In this document: piece by piece, positions 1 through 8,363 of the stretch
Layout: each line of letters starts with the position of its first letter
Numbering within the stretch: the stretch's first letter is position 1
NCBI GenBank assembly: GCA_029856125.1
Contig: JAHQWJ010000143.1
Coordinates: 17,325-81,324, forward strand
Length of the DNA: 64,000 bases
Direction: 5' to 3'
From: Promethearchaeia archaeon
GTDB lineage: Archaea; Asgardarchaeota; Lokiarchaeia; Sigyniarchaeales; SOKP01
Notes under the pieces: model-generated
What the model saw: only the letters and a program-made list of their open reading frames with translations
Told to the model about the DNA's origin: nothing
Database searches by the model: none
Made by a program: the position numbers and the translations under genes

Positions 1-440
1 TTTTATTCAATCCTCCACTTTTTAATTATTTGAGTTAATTTCCTTAAATGTTACTTTTTTGATCAAATTTAATTAATCAAATAATTATTGTTCTTTTATA
101 TATTTAAAGATTTTGATTAAAGCTTCATTTTCTAAAGAAAAAAAAGAAAAAAATTTTACGACAAAATTCAAATCATATTAATTGAATAATCTCGTGCAAT
201 ATAGGTTTCTTTTACCAGTTTTTCGAATCTATCAATATTTGCTATAAAATGATGTATAAAATAGGAATATTTTAGCTGATATAGAAATGTGGAAATACAT
301 TTAAAAGATTTCAAAAAATAAGTTAAAATGTGAATCGTTGTATAATGAATTTTTCCGTCATAGAAAACTTAAAAAAATCAAATTTATGCTTGTTCTTTTC
401 TGTTGAGAGGAAGAATTTTTTATGAAGCTCGATGAGTTAA
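1..440. other. A+T-rich region without a recognised gene
   Basis: No convincing coding sequence on either strand. At the extreme left edge the minus strand carries a purine-rich GGAGG-type motif followed by A+T-rich sequence (positions 1-20). This may be the ribosome-binding site of a minus-strand gene lying outside the window. The rest is very A+T-rich spacer downstream of the 441-1463 gene. Confidence 0.4.
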
Positions 441-1463
441 TTAATTCCAAACAATTTGTTCATAATTGCATTTATTGCACTCAATTGATTCACCTTTTAG
501 TGGAAAATAGGTCAATGTATTCCCACAATACCGACATTCCAGAGTGTAAATTTGTTCTTTAGACGCTATATGACCACGTACTATCAGTTCTCTTTCAAAC
601 ACGGTGATAAACTTCGTTAAAAGAGATATGAGTAAGTGAGGATTTGACGATGCTGCTAACCACTCTATTTTGCGACCCGATACTTGACATATAATCAAAA
701 CATCGTTCCCTGAGACTAAATCAGTTCCAAAAAACCAACTTATTTTCTTGCTTTGAATATTCATAATTAGTTGGAAGTTATGGGTTTCAAGAATTTCATT
801 TATAAGCTCAAAATAATATTTTTCATCAAGTTGGCTGTCAATTCCAATTCCGATGCTTTTAATTGCTTTTTTTATCCATGGCTTTTCTAGAAATTGTTTA
901 ATTTCTGACGAGGGTATTATTTTTCTTTCAATATTGAAGGGATCAAACTGAATTGGGATGGCATCAGTATCAATTGCCCTTATGAAATCAACATTGTTAA
1001 CAAAAGTAATAAAGGATCTAATTGTACCTTTTTCTTCGAGGAAAAGGGGACATAAATATAGGTTTATCTGTTTATTAGAATTTTTTTCTAGGCTTTCAAA
1101 TTCCATAACGACTTGTTGTTGTTCAATTTCTTTTTGATCGCTGTTACTTTCATCTACCCCTAATTCTAATGACTCTAGAGTTAAAGTTGGGGGGGTGCTC
1201 CTACATAATTTAAAAAATCCCGGAAAATTAATTCTTATTTTAACCTTTGTAATAGGATCGGTGCTTTGATTCGTTATTAGTAAAGAATAAAGGTAATTTC
1301 CCCCGAATGGGACTAGCTTATAGACCATGTTTATCTTGTCTTCTTGATCTATATATTCTAATGGTTCAGGTTCAAACAGTTTTGATTTTGTTTCAGTATC
1401 TTCATTAAATAGTAATAATTCATGGGTTTCTTTTTGACTTTTATCCTTATTTCTCCTTTCCAT
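441..1463 (-). CDS. Zinc-ribbon protein of unknown function
   Basis: 340 residues. I do not recognise the family. A charged N-terminus (1-35) is followed by a region rich in predicted beta strands (about 45-175), resembling an immunoglobulin- or appendage-like sandwich. A mixed alpha/beta region with a conserved-looking 'KKAIKSIGIGID' stretch follows. The last 35 residues form a compact zinc ribbon with two CxxC pairs (CRYCG and CNKCN). There is no signal peptide or membrane segment, so it is probably cytosolic. It is divergent from the HTH gene at 1593, and the 130-bp spacer is the probable promoter region for both. The zinc ribbon is seen directly; the beta-sandwich reading is inference from the strand pattern. 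Confidence 0.7.
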   Translation of the reverse strand: MERRNKDKSQKETHELLLFNEDTETKSKLFEPEPLEYIDQEDKINMVYKLVPFGGNYLYSLLITNQSTDPITKVKIRINFPGFFKLCRSTPPTLTLESLELGVDESNSDQKEIEQQQVVMEFESLEKNSNKQINLYLCPLFLEEKGTIRSFITFVNNVDFIRAIDTDAIPIQFDPFNIERKIIPSSEIKQFLEKPWIKKAIKSIGIGIDSQLDEKYYFELINEILETHNFQLIMNIQSKKISWFFGTDLVSGNDVLIICQVSGRKIEWLAASSNPHLLISLLTKFITVFERELIVRGHIASKEQIYTLECRYCGNTLTYFPLKGESIECNKCNYEQIVWN

Positions 1464-1592
1464 GAATCCTTCGCCAGTTTTTCAATTAAAAAATTACAAT
1501 TGATTGTATAAGAAGTATTAAATTATTTTAATTTATATTTTTTTTTGACCTACTGTTTTTTTTACATATGATTCTTATTATATATCAACAGT

Positions 1593-2291
1593 ATGAATGT
1601 ATTGAGCGAATTAGATCCATTATTTGAAAGCCCCACTATTAAACCAACATTCGACTATGTGCATGTAATATTGTCACTATTTCTATTTGGTGAGAACATA
1701 GAAGGGATTGGTAGGTATCGACTTCAAAAAGAATTACAAATCGGGGCTGGAACTGTAAAGTCATTATTTAATAAATTAAAAAATGTTACCAAATTTATAA
1801 TTGTTCCAAGCGAAGGAGAATTGAAAGCTGGTGAATTGCAAAGGAGGGGACATGTTTTAACTCAAATTGGTTTTGAATTTTTAGCAAAAGTAAAAAAGAA
1901 GATTCTTTTATTAAAGAGAGCAGATTTGGAGTATTTAAAGGATATTATTATCAGACAAGAATATGTGAATTCGTATTTCTGTTTAGTTAAAAAAGCCTCT
2001 ACGAAATTAAGTGATGGAGTAGAGCAAAGAGACGCAGCTATAAAAGTTAACGGCTCTGGTGCTACTTGTTTAGTTTACGATGGCATTAATCTGTTTTTTC
2101 CAACAAAAACAAAATCCAAAGATGATAAAGATAGTACGAAAATTAATCCTAAAACATTGAATTATTTTAAGGCGGAAATTGAAGCTGCGAAGGTTAAAAT
2201 TGAAAAAAATGACGTAATTATTATAGGTTCAGGAGATAACGATCAAAAGGCACGGTTAGCCACTTTAAATGCTGCTTTAACTTTATTCTGA
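1593..2291 (+). CDS. Winged-helix transcriptional regulator (DUF4443-like)
   Basis: 232 residues. The N-terminal half (about 20-95) reads as a winged helix: a helix-turn-helix with 'GRYRLQKELQIGAGTVKSL' as the recognition region, then a wing. The C-terminal half (about 105-232) is an alpha/beta domain resembling the DUF4443 regulators of archaea, ending in a glycine-rich 'IIIGSGDNDQKA' segment that could bind a small ligand. It sits 8 nt upstream of the JAMM gene at 2300, so the two are probably co-transcribed. The HTH is well supported; the family name is inferred from overall organisation. Confidence 0.7.
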   Translation: MNVLSELDPLFESPTIKPTFDYVHVILSLFLFGENIEGIGRYRLQKELQIGAGTVKSLFNKLKNVTKFIIVPSEGELKAGELQRRGHVLTQIGFEFLAKVKKKILLLKRADLEYLKDIIIRQEYVNSYFCLVKKASTKLSDGVEQRDAAIKVNGSGATCLVYDGINLFFPTKTKSKDDKDSTKINPKTLNYFKAEIEAAKVKIEKNDVIIIGSGDNDQKARLATLNAALTLF

Positions 2292-2299
2292 TTTTTTTT

Positions 2300-2800
2300 A
2301 TGGAGTTAAATATGAGATATGAGAAAGATATCGTTTTTTATATTAGTAATACCATAATTGAAAAAATCGATACATGTATTAAATTAGCGTCTCCTAACGA
2401 AGCTAGCGGGTTTATCCTAGGGAATATTCAAGAAATTAACAATAATAATGGTGATTTTAGTTATAACTACTATAGCGTTTCTTTTCATTGTATAAAATCT
2501 AGTACAGGAAGCACTGTATCATTTTTATTAGATAACGATCAGAAAATTTTAGAGCTTTCAGACCATTTAATGAAAAATGAAAACCTGAAATTAATAGCAA
2601 TACTTCACTCTCATCCTTCTGGAACAACTCCTAGTAGCACAGATAAACTTAACATGAAATATTACCATAATAGTGGTTTAAAGAAATTCACACACTTAAT
2701 TTGGATAATTGTAGACTCCCGGAACAACGAGATGAATGGGTTTATTTATCTAAGCAATAAACTCACACAAATCAATCTTATTTTGAGCGCCTATGAATAA
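2300..2800 (+). CDS. JAMM/MPN-domain metalloprotease
   Basis: 166 residues, essentially one JAB/MPN domain. An early glutamate (in NEASGFILG) is followed by the zinc site in HSHPSGTTPSSTD. The canonical spacing is HxH-x7-S-x2-D; here the loop between the second His and the Ser-x2-Asp is one residue shorter. The PSG start of that loop recalls RadC-type JAB proteins. JAMM enzymes hydrolyse isopeptide or peptide bonds of ubiquitin-like modifiers (Rpn11, AMSH) or act on sulfur-carrier proteins. No ubiquitin-like or E1/E2 gene is adjacent, so the substrate is unknown. Cytosolic; probably in an operon with the upstream HTH gene. Confidence 0.82.
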   Translation: MELNMRYEKDIVFYISNTIIEKIDTCIKLASPNEASGFILGNIQEINNNNGDFSYNYYSVSFHCIKSSTGSTVSFLLDNDQKILELSDHLMKNENLKLIAILHSHPSGTTPSSTDKLNMKYYHNSGLKKFTHLIWIIVDSRNNEMNGFIYLSNKLTQINLILSAYE

Positions 2801-2959
2801 TTTATTATAATGCTACCCATTTGTAATTTCAAGTTTAAAACTGTTAAAAACTAACTTAATTACGTACTATTGGTATGTTTTGTTTAGATAAAGCTAGATT
2901 TATATTATTGTTCTTTGATAGTCTTTTTAATATTATTTATCAAGAATTGATTTACAAAT

Positions 2960-3694
2960 ATGTCGTTAACACCATTAGAAATTTTTTATGGAAGTTTTAC
3001 ACTCGCTTCATTCATAATTTCTACAATTTTGGGATTACTTATTGCTTTAAAGTATAAAAGGTACGGAAAAGTAGAATATCTCGCTGTTGGAATTACATGG
3101 ATATTATTAGCAAGCCCATACTGGTCTGATGCAATACAATTCATTACTACTATGATTTTTGGAGTTCAAATTCCCACTAATCTATATTATTTCTTAGCAA
3201 ATGCGTTTATTGCTCCAATGTATGTCACTTGGATAATTGCATTGACGAGGATTCTATTTACAAAACAAAAAAAGATCCTTCGAGCCATTTTTTTTCCAAT
3301 TGCTCTGACTTTTGAAATAATCTTTTTAGTCGCATTCTTCATCGATGCGAACTTAATCGGAGATCAAAAAAGCGCTTTTGTGGTCGAATGGGCTTTATGG
3401 ATTCAAATATACCTCCTTATATCCATTGTCGTTCTTTTAATAACCGGATTCATACTTGCTAGAGCGAGTCTTAAAGCAGGTGGAGATGAATTAAGAATGA
3501 AAGGAATATTTTTGTTAACAGCGTTTATAAGCTTCACCATTGCTACTGTAATTGATGTCATTGGAGCTGAAAGTCCATCTGAAATCACAATATTACTCGC
3601 AAGAATATTTTTGATTGTTAGCTCGCTATGTTTCTATATAGGTTTTATATTACCTAAATTTGTAAGAAATCTGTTTATTAAACAACAAGACTAA
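2960..3694 (+). CDS. Seven-helix integral membrane protein
   Basis: 244 residues with seven predicted transmembrane helices, short loops and a positively charged C-terminus (KFVRNLFIKQQD). There is no soluble domain and no catalytic motif I recognise. The layout resembles the sensor part of 7TM histidine-kinase-type receptors, but no kinase follows. A 12-T tract lies just after the stop codon. Function unknown. Confidence 0.75.
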   Translation: MSLTPLEIFYGSFTLASFIISTILGLLIALKYKRYGKVEYLAVGITWILLASPYWSDAIQFITTMIFGVQIPTNLYYFLANAFIAPMYVTWIIALTRILFTKQKKILRAIFFPIALTFEIIFLVAFFIDANLIGDQKSAFVVEWALWIQIYLLISIVVLLITGFILARASLKAGGDELRMKGIFLLTAFISFTIATVIDVIGAESPSEITILLARIFLIVSSLCFYIGFILPKFVRNLFIKQQD

Positions 3695-3703
3695 ATTTGT
3701 TTA

Positions 3704-3715
3704 TTTTTTTTTTTT
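3704..3715 (+). terminator. Poly-T transcription terminator
   Basis: A run of 12 T residues begins 9 nt after the stop codon of the 7TM gene. Archaeal RNA polymerase terminates at U-rich tracts without needing a hairpin, so this is a plausible terminator. Confidence 0.5.
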
Positions 3716-3796
3716 GGATTTTTAAAAAAAGAGATGATTTAAGAAAGAAGATATGAGGTTGACATTTTAATAAAGAATAAATTTTAGGATAACATC

Positions 3797-4438
3797 TTAT
3801 TGAACTTGTTTAAAACCAGTTTTATCAATCGTGCATATTTGAAGGTTGAATCCCGAAGCAGAATCTCTTTCTCTAGAGCTTGATATCGCTGTTTCTATTA
3901 ACTTTATCCCGGCTGGTTTAGTCAAATTTGGTTTCCAATCAGCTTCTAAAACGCCTAGTGAAAATGGGGAACCTGACCCAAACGAAATGAATTTTTCTTC
4001 TTCATATAGAGTTCCTAATAAATCAACGCCATAGAGAATTCCGTTATTAGCTTTTTGTGAGAAACCTCCTATGATCATCATACACAAGAAGTATGATCTT
4101 CCGCTAAACAAAACATTCCTTGTCATGCTTGCAATGTACTGTGGATCGGGTACTTTATCGTCCTCTACTTGTTTTAGTCTTGATAGCGCTTGTAGTTGAT
4201 TAACAACATATTGGCAATCTGCAACTCCACCACTAATTGTGGCCGCCGTATAGTCATTTATTTTAAATAATTTTTGAGCTTCTTTGGTGGCTACAGTGTA
4301 TCCTGCAGTAGCTTGAGATTCAGTACCGATTACAACGCCATCCTTTACAATTATACCTACTGTGGTTGTACCCGATTTAATTATATTTTTTATAGAATCT
4401 TCATCTAAGTTTGGATAATTAGATTTGTTCTCCATCAT
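3797..4438 (-). CDS. psmB: Archaeal 20S proteasome beta subunit
   Basis: 213 residues. The beta-subunit precursor carries a propeptide of about 23 residues that ends at SG before TTTVG, so Thr24 becomes the N-terminal nucleophile after self-cleavage. Counting from that Thr, Glu17 and Lys33 (EAQKLFKI) are in place, and the later RDSASG motif supplies the Asp and Ser of the active site. The catalytic set matches active Thermoplasma-type beta subunits. It assembles with alpha rings into the cytosolic 20S proteasome. It is divergent from rps8e, with about 185 bp of shared upstream region. Confidence 0.96.
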   Translation of the reverse strand: MMENKSNYPNLDEDSIKNIIKSGTTTVGIIVKDGVVIGTESQATAGYTVATKEAQKLFKINDYTAATISGGVADCQYVVNQLQALSRLKQVEDDKVPDPQYIASMTRNVLFSGRSYFLCMMIIGGFSQKANNGILYGVDLLGTLYEEEKFISFGSGSPFSLGVLEADWKPNLTKPAGIKLIETAISSSRERDSASGFNLQICTIDKTGFKQVQ

Positions 4439-4624
4439 TTTTAACCAATCTACAAATGTTTTAAAATTAATATACGATTTTTATTATTATATTAAATAAA
4501 TTAATTTTACCTATTTCTATTTTACTTTTAAAAATTATAAACTCCTAAACCTAAACACAAAAATTTTAAAGATATAGATAATTATCGATTATATCATATT
4601 CGATTCTATGAGTGTCCTTTAATC

Positions 4625-5008
4625 ATGGCAAGAAGTCAAGCAAGAAGCAAAAGAAAGTATACCGGAAAAAAATACAAGAAATTTCATAAAAAACGAAAAA
4701 GAGAATTAGAACGACCGCCCATAAATACTCAGATTGGGATAGAAAAGAAAAAGAAACAGCGTACTATTGGGGGAAATTACAAACTTAAGTTATTCTCATC
4801 GAATTTTATAAATCTTACCGATCCTGCGACTAATAAAACCACAAAAGTTAAGATTCTAAAATTCGAAAGTAATGCGGCTTCTAAAGATATAAATCGGCGC
4901 CATATTCTTACTAAGGGTGCAATAGTGGAAACGGAAAAGGGTTTAGCAAGAATATCAAGTCGTCCAGGTCAACACGGAATTTTAAATGGTATCTTAATTA
5001 GTGAATAA
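4625..5008 (+). CDS. rps8e: Small-subunit ribosomal protein S8e
   Basis: 127 residues, the usual length of archaeal S8e. The very basic N-terminus (ARSQARSKRKYTGKKYKK) and the C-terminal RISSRPGQHGILNGILI segment are typical of the family. It is a component of the 30S subunit. An A+T-rich TATA-like stretch occurs 30-60 nt before the ATG. It converges on hypA and srp19; proximity of S8e and SRP19 is common in archaea. Confidence 0.96.
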   Translation: MARSQARSKRKYTGKKYKKFHKKRKRELERPPINTQIGIEKKKKQRTIGGNYKLKLFSSNFINLTDPATNKTTKVKILKFESNAASKDINRRHILTKGAIVETEKGLARISSRPGQHGILNGILISE

Positions 5009-5088
5009 TCTTTTTTTATTACTATATACCAATCTGAAGAATCAGTATTAACTACGATTTCAGATGTTTTTAATTGCTATCAAGCAAC

Positions 5089-5460
5089 TTATTCTTGTAT
5101 TTTGATATTCTTTATGTTGGCTTTCTTACCGTCTATTATTTCAGTATTCTTACTTTGACAGTGTTTGCACTGAAATAATTGTAAACCGGTTAAGTGTGCT
5201 TCTTCGCTTAAGGTGACAGATGAGCTTTTTCCACAATCTCGGCATTTTATTGTACCAGGAAGCTGTTCGATGATTAATTCTGCACCTTCTGCGATAGAAC
5301 CACTGGTAGCCATTTCAAACGAACGTTTGAGAAGTTCTGGCACTATTAGTGTCAATTCACCAATCTCGAGGTGGACTTCTGTTATCTTCTTAGCGTTATG
5401 TTTTATGGCTGTAGCTTCTGCAACTTTAAATATATTGTAAGCAAACGAGAACTCATGCAA
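5089..5460 (-). CDS. hypA: Hydrogenase nickel-insertion protein HypA
   Basis: 123 residues. The N-terminal MHE supplies the nickel-binding histidine of HypA. The central region carries the GELTLIVPELL pattern. The C-terminal zinc site has CRDC and CKHC pairs. HypA delivers nickel to [NiFe]-hydrogenase precursors with HypB, so the organism probably makes a [NiFe]-hydrogenase, although no hydrogenase gene is in the window. It lies 21 nt downstream of srp19 on the same strand, so co-transcription is likely. Confidence 0.95.
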   Translation of the reverse strand: MHEFSFAYNIFKVAEATAIKHNAKKITEVHLEIGELTLIVPELLKRSFEMATSGSIAEGAELIIEQLPGTIKCRDCGKSSSVTLSEEAHLTGLQLFQCKHCQSKNTEIIDGKKANIKNIKIQE

Positions 5461-5481
5461 GTTTTTCTCTCACTCTCTCTC

Positions 5482-5775
5482 TTACTTCGGTTGATTTCTT
5501 TTTATTTCTTTAGCAACTTCTATTAAGACTTTAGATTTCTTCTTCCCCTTCGTGTCTATCGATACTCTACCAGGATCGTCCCACCAGGTTCTAGGATAGT
5601 GATAACCTTTCTCGAAATGAGCGTCATAGCCTAAGCGTTTTGCAGCTTTTAAAATATGAGTTGTTGTTATTTTTTCTATTGCAAACTTCTTCGGTATGCG
5701 CCTTCCCTTTGATCTACTCCTTTTTGCATCGAAATATTGAGGCCAAAAAATGATAAAAGGTTTTCTGGAGCGCAT
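5482..5775 (-). CDS. srp19: Signal recognition particle protein SRP19
   Basis: 97 residues, the family's normal size. It has the diagnostic IIFWPQYFDAKRSRSKGRR start, the AIEKITTTHILKAAKRLG helix and a basic C-terminus. SRP19 binds helices 6 and 8 of SRP RNA and helps SRP54 join the particle that targets membrane and secreted proteins. First gene of a short minus-strand unit with hypA. Confidence 0.96.
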   Translation of the reverse strand: MRSRKPFIIFWPQYFDAKRSRSKGRRIPKKFAIEKITTTHILKAAKRLGYDAHFEKGYHYPRTWWDDPGRVSIDTKGKKKSKVLIEVAKEIKRNQPK

Positions 5776-5967
5776 AATTTAGCAATAGAATGTTTTAATT
5801 TAATAAAATTATAAGAATAAAAAACCTCTAAAGAATTTAAAAATTATTGCTTTAGAAAAAAGGGATAATTAAACATAAATACAATTTGAAATTTTTAATA
5901 ATACTAAATTCATACAGACCTATTCATCAATAGATGTATGATTTTTATAACGAAAGAGGATACCAAA

Positions 5968-7494
5968 ATGAATCTAAGAGAATTAGTCAATAATCAAGCA
6001 AAAAAATATAAAGACAAAACCTTTATGTATTGGGAAGATATTACTGTTTCCTACTCCCAAATAGATGAATTAACTAATAAAGTAGCGAATTTTCTTTACG
6101 ATCTCGGAATAAGAAAGGGAGATAAAGTTAGCGTTTACCTACCAAACATGCCCGAGTATGTCTATCTCTACTTAGGAATTCCTAAAATAGGTGCGGTTAC
6201 TGGGCCTGTAAATGCATTGTTTAAGGCTCGGGAAGTCAAATTTGTAGTGGATCATTCTGAAGCAAGGATAATAGTTACAATTCCGAAATTTATGGAAGTA
6301 ATTAAAGAAATTAGGGAAGAACTCCCAAAAGTGGAACATGTAATTGTCATTGGAGAATCTATTGAAGGATCTTTAAATTATTGGGAATTAATGGAAAAAG
6401 CATCTAAGAGTGCGCCCCCATTAGTTGCAATTGATGAAAAAAAGGATCCTGCTGCTATTCTTTATACGTCAGGGACAACAGGTTTTCCTAAAGGTGTTTT
6501 ACAAACTCATTACAACATAAGAAGAAATGCTGAAATGTTAAAAGATTTTCTGAGAGCTGAAGAAAACTACAAATTTATGTTAATTTTGCCATTATTCCAT
6601 GTCAACGCTCAAATAGTTACCGTAATGGCACCTTTTACAATTGGAGCGAGTTGCATTTTGACTCCAGGATTTTCGGCCCAAACACACTGGGAAACAGTAG
6701 CGAAATATAAAGCTTCCACATTCAGTGCGGTTCCAACTATACTCTCAATCCTTCTTAAAATGCCTCACGAAAATTTGGATCTTTCTTCCTTAGAATTTGT
6801 AATTTGTGGAGCGGCACCGTTACCAGTCGAAGTATTCAGAGAATTTGAAGAAACATTCAAATGTAAGGTTGTTGAGGGGTATGGCCTTACAGAAGGCACA
6901 TGCGCATCTTCAGTTAATCCAATACCTACAGATACAGAAGATAGACGAAAAATTGGAAGTATAGGTATACCATTACCAGGTAATGAAATGAAAATTGTAG
7001 ATAGTGACGGCAATGATCTTCCCCCAAACTCAAAAGGTGAAATTCTTGTTAAAGGTGATAATGTAATGAAAGAGTACTTCAAAAATCCAGAAGCGAACGC
7101 ACAAACTCTTAAAGACGGCTGGTTGTATACAGGCGATATCGGGCATATAGACGAAGATGGATTTTTCTACATAACAGATCGTAAAAAAGATATGATTATT
7201 CGAGGTGGAGAAAACATCTATCCGAGAGAAATCGAAGAAGTACTTTATTCACACCCAGCAGTCTCGTTGGCGACAGTTATAGGGGTACGAGACAAAATTT
7301 ATGGAGAACTTCCCAAAGCTTTCATCGTCTTAAAAGAAGGAAAATCTGTGACTACCGAAGAAATATTAAAGTTTTGTAAAGAAAATCTAGCAGATTTTAA
7401 AGTCCCAAAATATGTCGAATTTCGAGATAATTTACTTATGACCCCTACTGGTAAAATAATGAAGCAAGTACTTCGCGATGAAGAAAATACTTAA
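5968..7494 (+). CDS. AMP-forming acyl-CoA synthetase (fatty-acid-CoA ligase)
   Basis: 508 residues from the chosen ATG at 5968. An earlier ATG at 5938 would add ten residues, but a GAGG motif at 5956-5959 with an 8-nt spacer supports the later one. ANL-superfamily motifs occur in order: the phosphate-binding YTSGTTGFPKG (about 165), YGLTEG, the YTGDIG aspartate, the hinge DRKKDMIIRGGENIYP, and the C-terminal catalytic lysine region PTGKIMK. It adenylates a carboxylate and forms the CoA thioester. Sequence style suggests a medium- or long-chain acyl substrate, but this cannot be fixed from motifs. It is monocistronic and may feed beta-oxidation or syntrophic fatty-acid use. Confidence 0.92.
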   Translation: MNLRELVNNQAKKYKDKTFMYWEDITVSYSQIDELTNKVANFLYDLGIRKGDKVSVYLPNMPEYVYLYLGIPKIGAVTGPVNALFKAREVKFVVDHSEARIIVTIPKFMEVIKEIREELPKVEHVIVIGESIEGSLNYWELMEKASKSAPPLVAIDEKKDPAAILYTSGTTGFPKGVLQTHYNIRRNAEMLKDFLRAEENYKFMLILPLFHVNAQIVTVMAPFTIGASCILTPGFSAQTHWETVAKYKASTFSAVPTILSILLKMPHENLDLSSLEFVICGAAPLPVEVFREFEETFKCKVVEGYGLTEGTCASSVNPIPTDTEDRRKIGSIGIPLPGNEMKIVDSDGNDLPPNSKGEILVKGDNVMKEYFKNPEANAQTLKDGWLYTGDIGHIDEDGFFYITDRKKDMIIRGGENIYPREIEEVLYSHPAVSLATVIGVRDKIYGELPKAFIVLKEGKSVTTEEILKFCKENLADFKVPKYVEFRDNLLMTPTGKIMKQVLRDEENT

Positions 7495-7673
7495 TGATAT
7501 TATAAATATTATTTTTTTCTATTTTTATATTTAAAATAACTCTAATAATATGGTTACCTTTATGAACTTCGGAGATCATTAAAAATAAATAGAATTTATG
7601 ATTTTAATTTATACAAATCTAAGTTGGACTAGTTTTTCTGTGTAAATTATAAGAAGAACATACTTTTTTAGAA

Positions 7674-7777
7674 GGGAGGGTGGTCTAGCTTGGTATGATA
7701 CCTTAGTTTGGACATCTCAAACTTTATCTAATCGGCTGGGGGCCGAGTGGCCGGGGGTTCGAATCCCCCCTCTCCCA
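7674..7777 (+). tRNA. tRNA-Pro(GGG) with a 30-nt intron at position 27/28
   Basis: A complete cloverleaf of 74 nt forms once positions 7702-7731 are removed. Acceptor GGGAGGG (7674-7680) pairs with CTCTCCC (7770-7776); discriminator A73 is at 7777. The D-arm has GTCT/TGAT with the GCTTGGTA loop, as in proline tRNAs. The anticodon stem CTCGG/CCGAG forms only after joining C27 at 7701 to T28 at 7732. The loop CTGGGGG gives anticodon GGG (7738-7740). The T-arm is GGGGG-TTCGAAT-CCCCC. CCA is not encoded. The intron ends can pair (TTAG with CTAA) to give a relaxed bulge-helix structure. The location before the anticodon stem is unusual; most archaeal introns are at 37/38. Confidence 0.88.
7702..7731 (+). 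other. tRNA-Pro intron (30 nt, non-canonical position)
   Basis: Removal restores both the D-arm to anticodon-arm junction and a 5-bp anticodon stem. Internal pairing TTAG/CTAA at the ends and TTTG/CAAA further in suggests recognition by a splicing endonuclease that tolerates relaxed motifs. Confidence 0.8.
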
Positions 7778-7788
7778 TTTTAGTTTTA

Positions 7789-7831
7789 AGCGAAGGTTTA
7801 CAGATATTAAGACCTCCGCTGTTGTTTTTTT
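7789..7831 (+). terminator. Hairpin plus T-run terminator after tRNA-Pro
   Basis: An inverted repeat (AGCGAAGGT at 7789-7797 with ACCTCCGCT at 7812-7820, one mismatch) is followed by a run of seven or more T residues at 7824-7831. This resembles an intrinsic terminator for the tRNA transcript. Confidence 0.6.
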
Positions 7832-7952
7832 ACTACATTTAAATTCAATATATCTAAAAAATATTAAATGTTTAAGAGGAATAGGCTATAAATATTTAAG
7901 GAGAAGTAGTCTATTTTTTATTTAATTAGCATTTAAATTATGGTGTTATAAC

Positions 7953-8252
7953 ATGAGTGAAGTTCAAGAAACCGATGTAGTAATGCGTATAGCGGCAATC
8001 GCGAGTGGAATTATAGTTTTAATAGAAGCGGTTTTAAAAATAGCAGGTGTTTCATTAGCAATATGGGGGTGGGGAGCAATTGGAGGTGCAGTTGCTCTTC
8101 TCTTAGCCATCCTTGTGATATTGCTAGGTATTAGACCAATCCATTACACTCCCGTTTTTTTGGGAATTCTTGGTATAGGCGTCATCTTCTTTGGAGTACT
8201 GATTGGCGGTATCATAGTTATTGTAGCTACTCTACTTGGAACAATAACCTAA
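7953..8252 (+). CDS. Small integral membrane protein (three helices)
   Basis: 99 residues. A short polar N-terminus (MSEVQETD) precedes about three glycine- and isoleucine-rich transmembrane segments. It contains no recognisable motif. Flanked by a tRNA upstream and a 13-T terminator downstream, so it is a single transcription unit. Family not recognised. Confidence 0.65.
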   Translation: MSEVQETDVVMRIAAIASGIIVLIEAVLKIAGVSLAIWGWGAIGGAVALLLAILVILLGIRPIHYTPVFLGILGIGVIFFGVLIGGIIVIVATLLGTIT

Positions 8253-8253
8253 A

Positions 8254-8266
8254 TTTTTTTTTTTTT
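8254..8266 (+). terminator. Poly-T terminator
   Basis: Thirteen consecutive T residues begin 1-2 nt after the stop codon of the small membrane protein, a typical U-tract terminator position. Confidence 0.5.
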
Positions 8267-8363
8267 ATATTTACTAGAGAAATACTTACTTAGTTCACTA
8301 TTTCACACACTAATCGTACAGGTAATTCAATATTTAAATTGCCAATTTCTTAGTGGAATTAGA

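Noticed and set aside
421..561. Plus-strand frame starting ATGAAGCTCGATG with an upstream GAGAGG
   Set aside because: It runs antisense through the 3' end of the zinc-ribbon gene and resembles no protein.
2875..3057. Short plus-strand frame before the 7TM gene
   Set aside because: It overlaps the start of the 7TM gene in another frame and its residues look like random A+T-rich translation.
7704..7722. Anticodon-arm-like hairpin (GTTTG/CAAAC) within the tRNA-Pro gene
   Set aside because: The loop has no T at position 33 and the stem leaves the variable region too long. The CTCGG/CCGAG stem formed after removal of 30 nt fits all standard positions.
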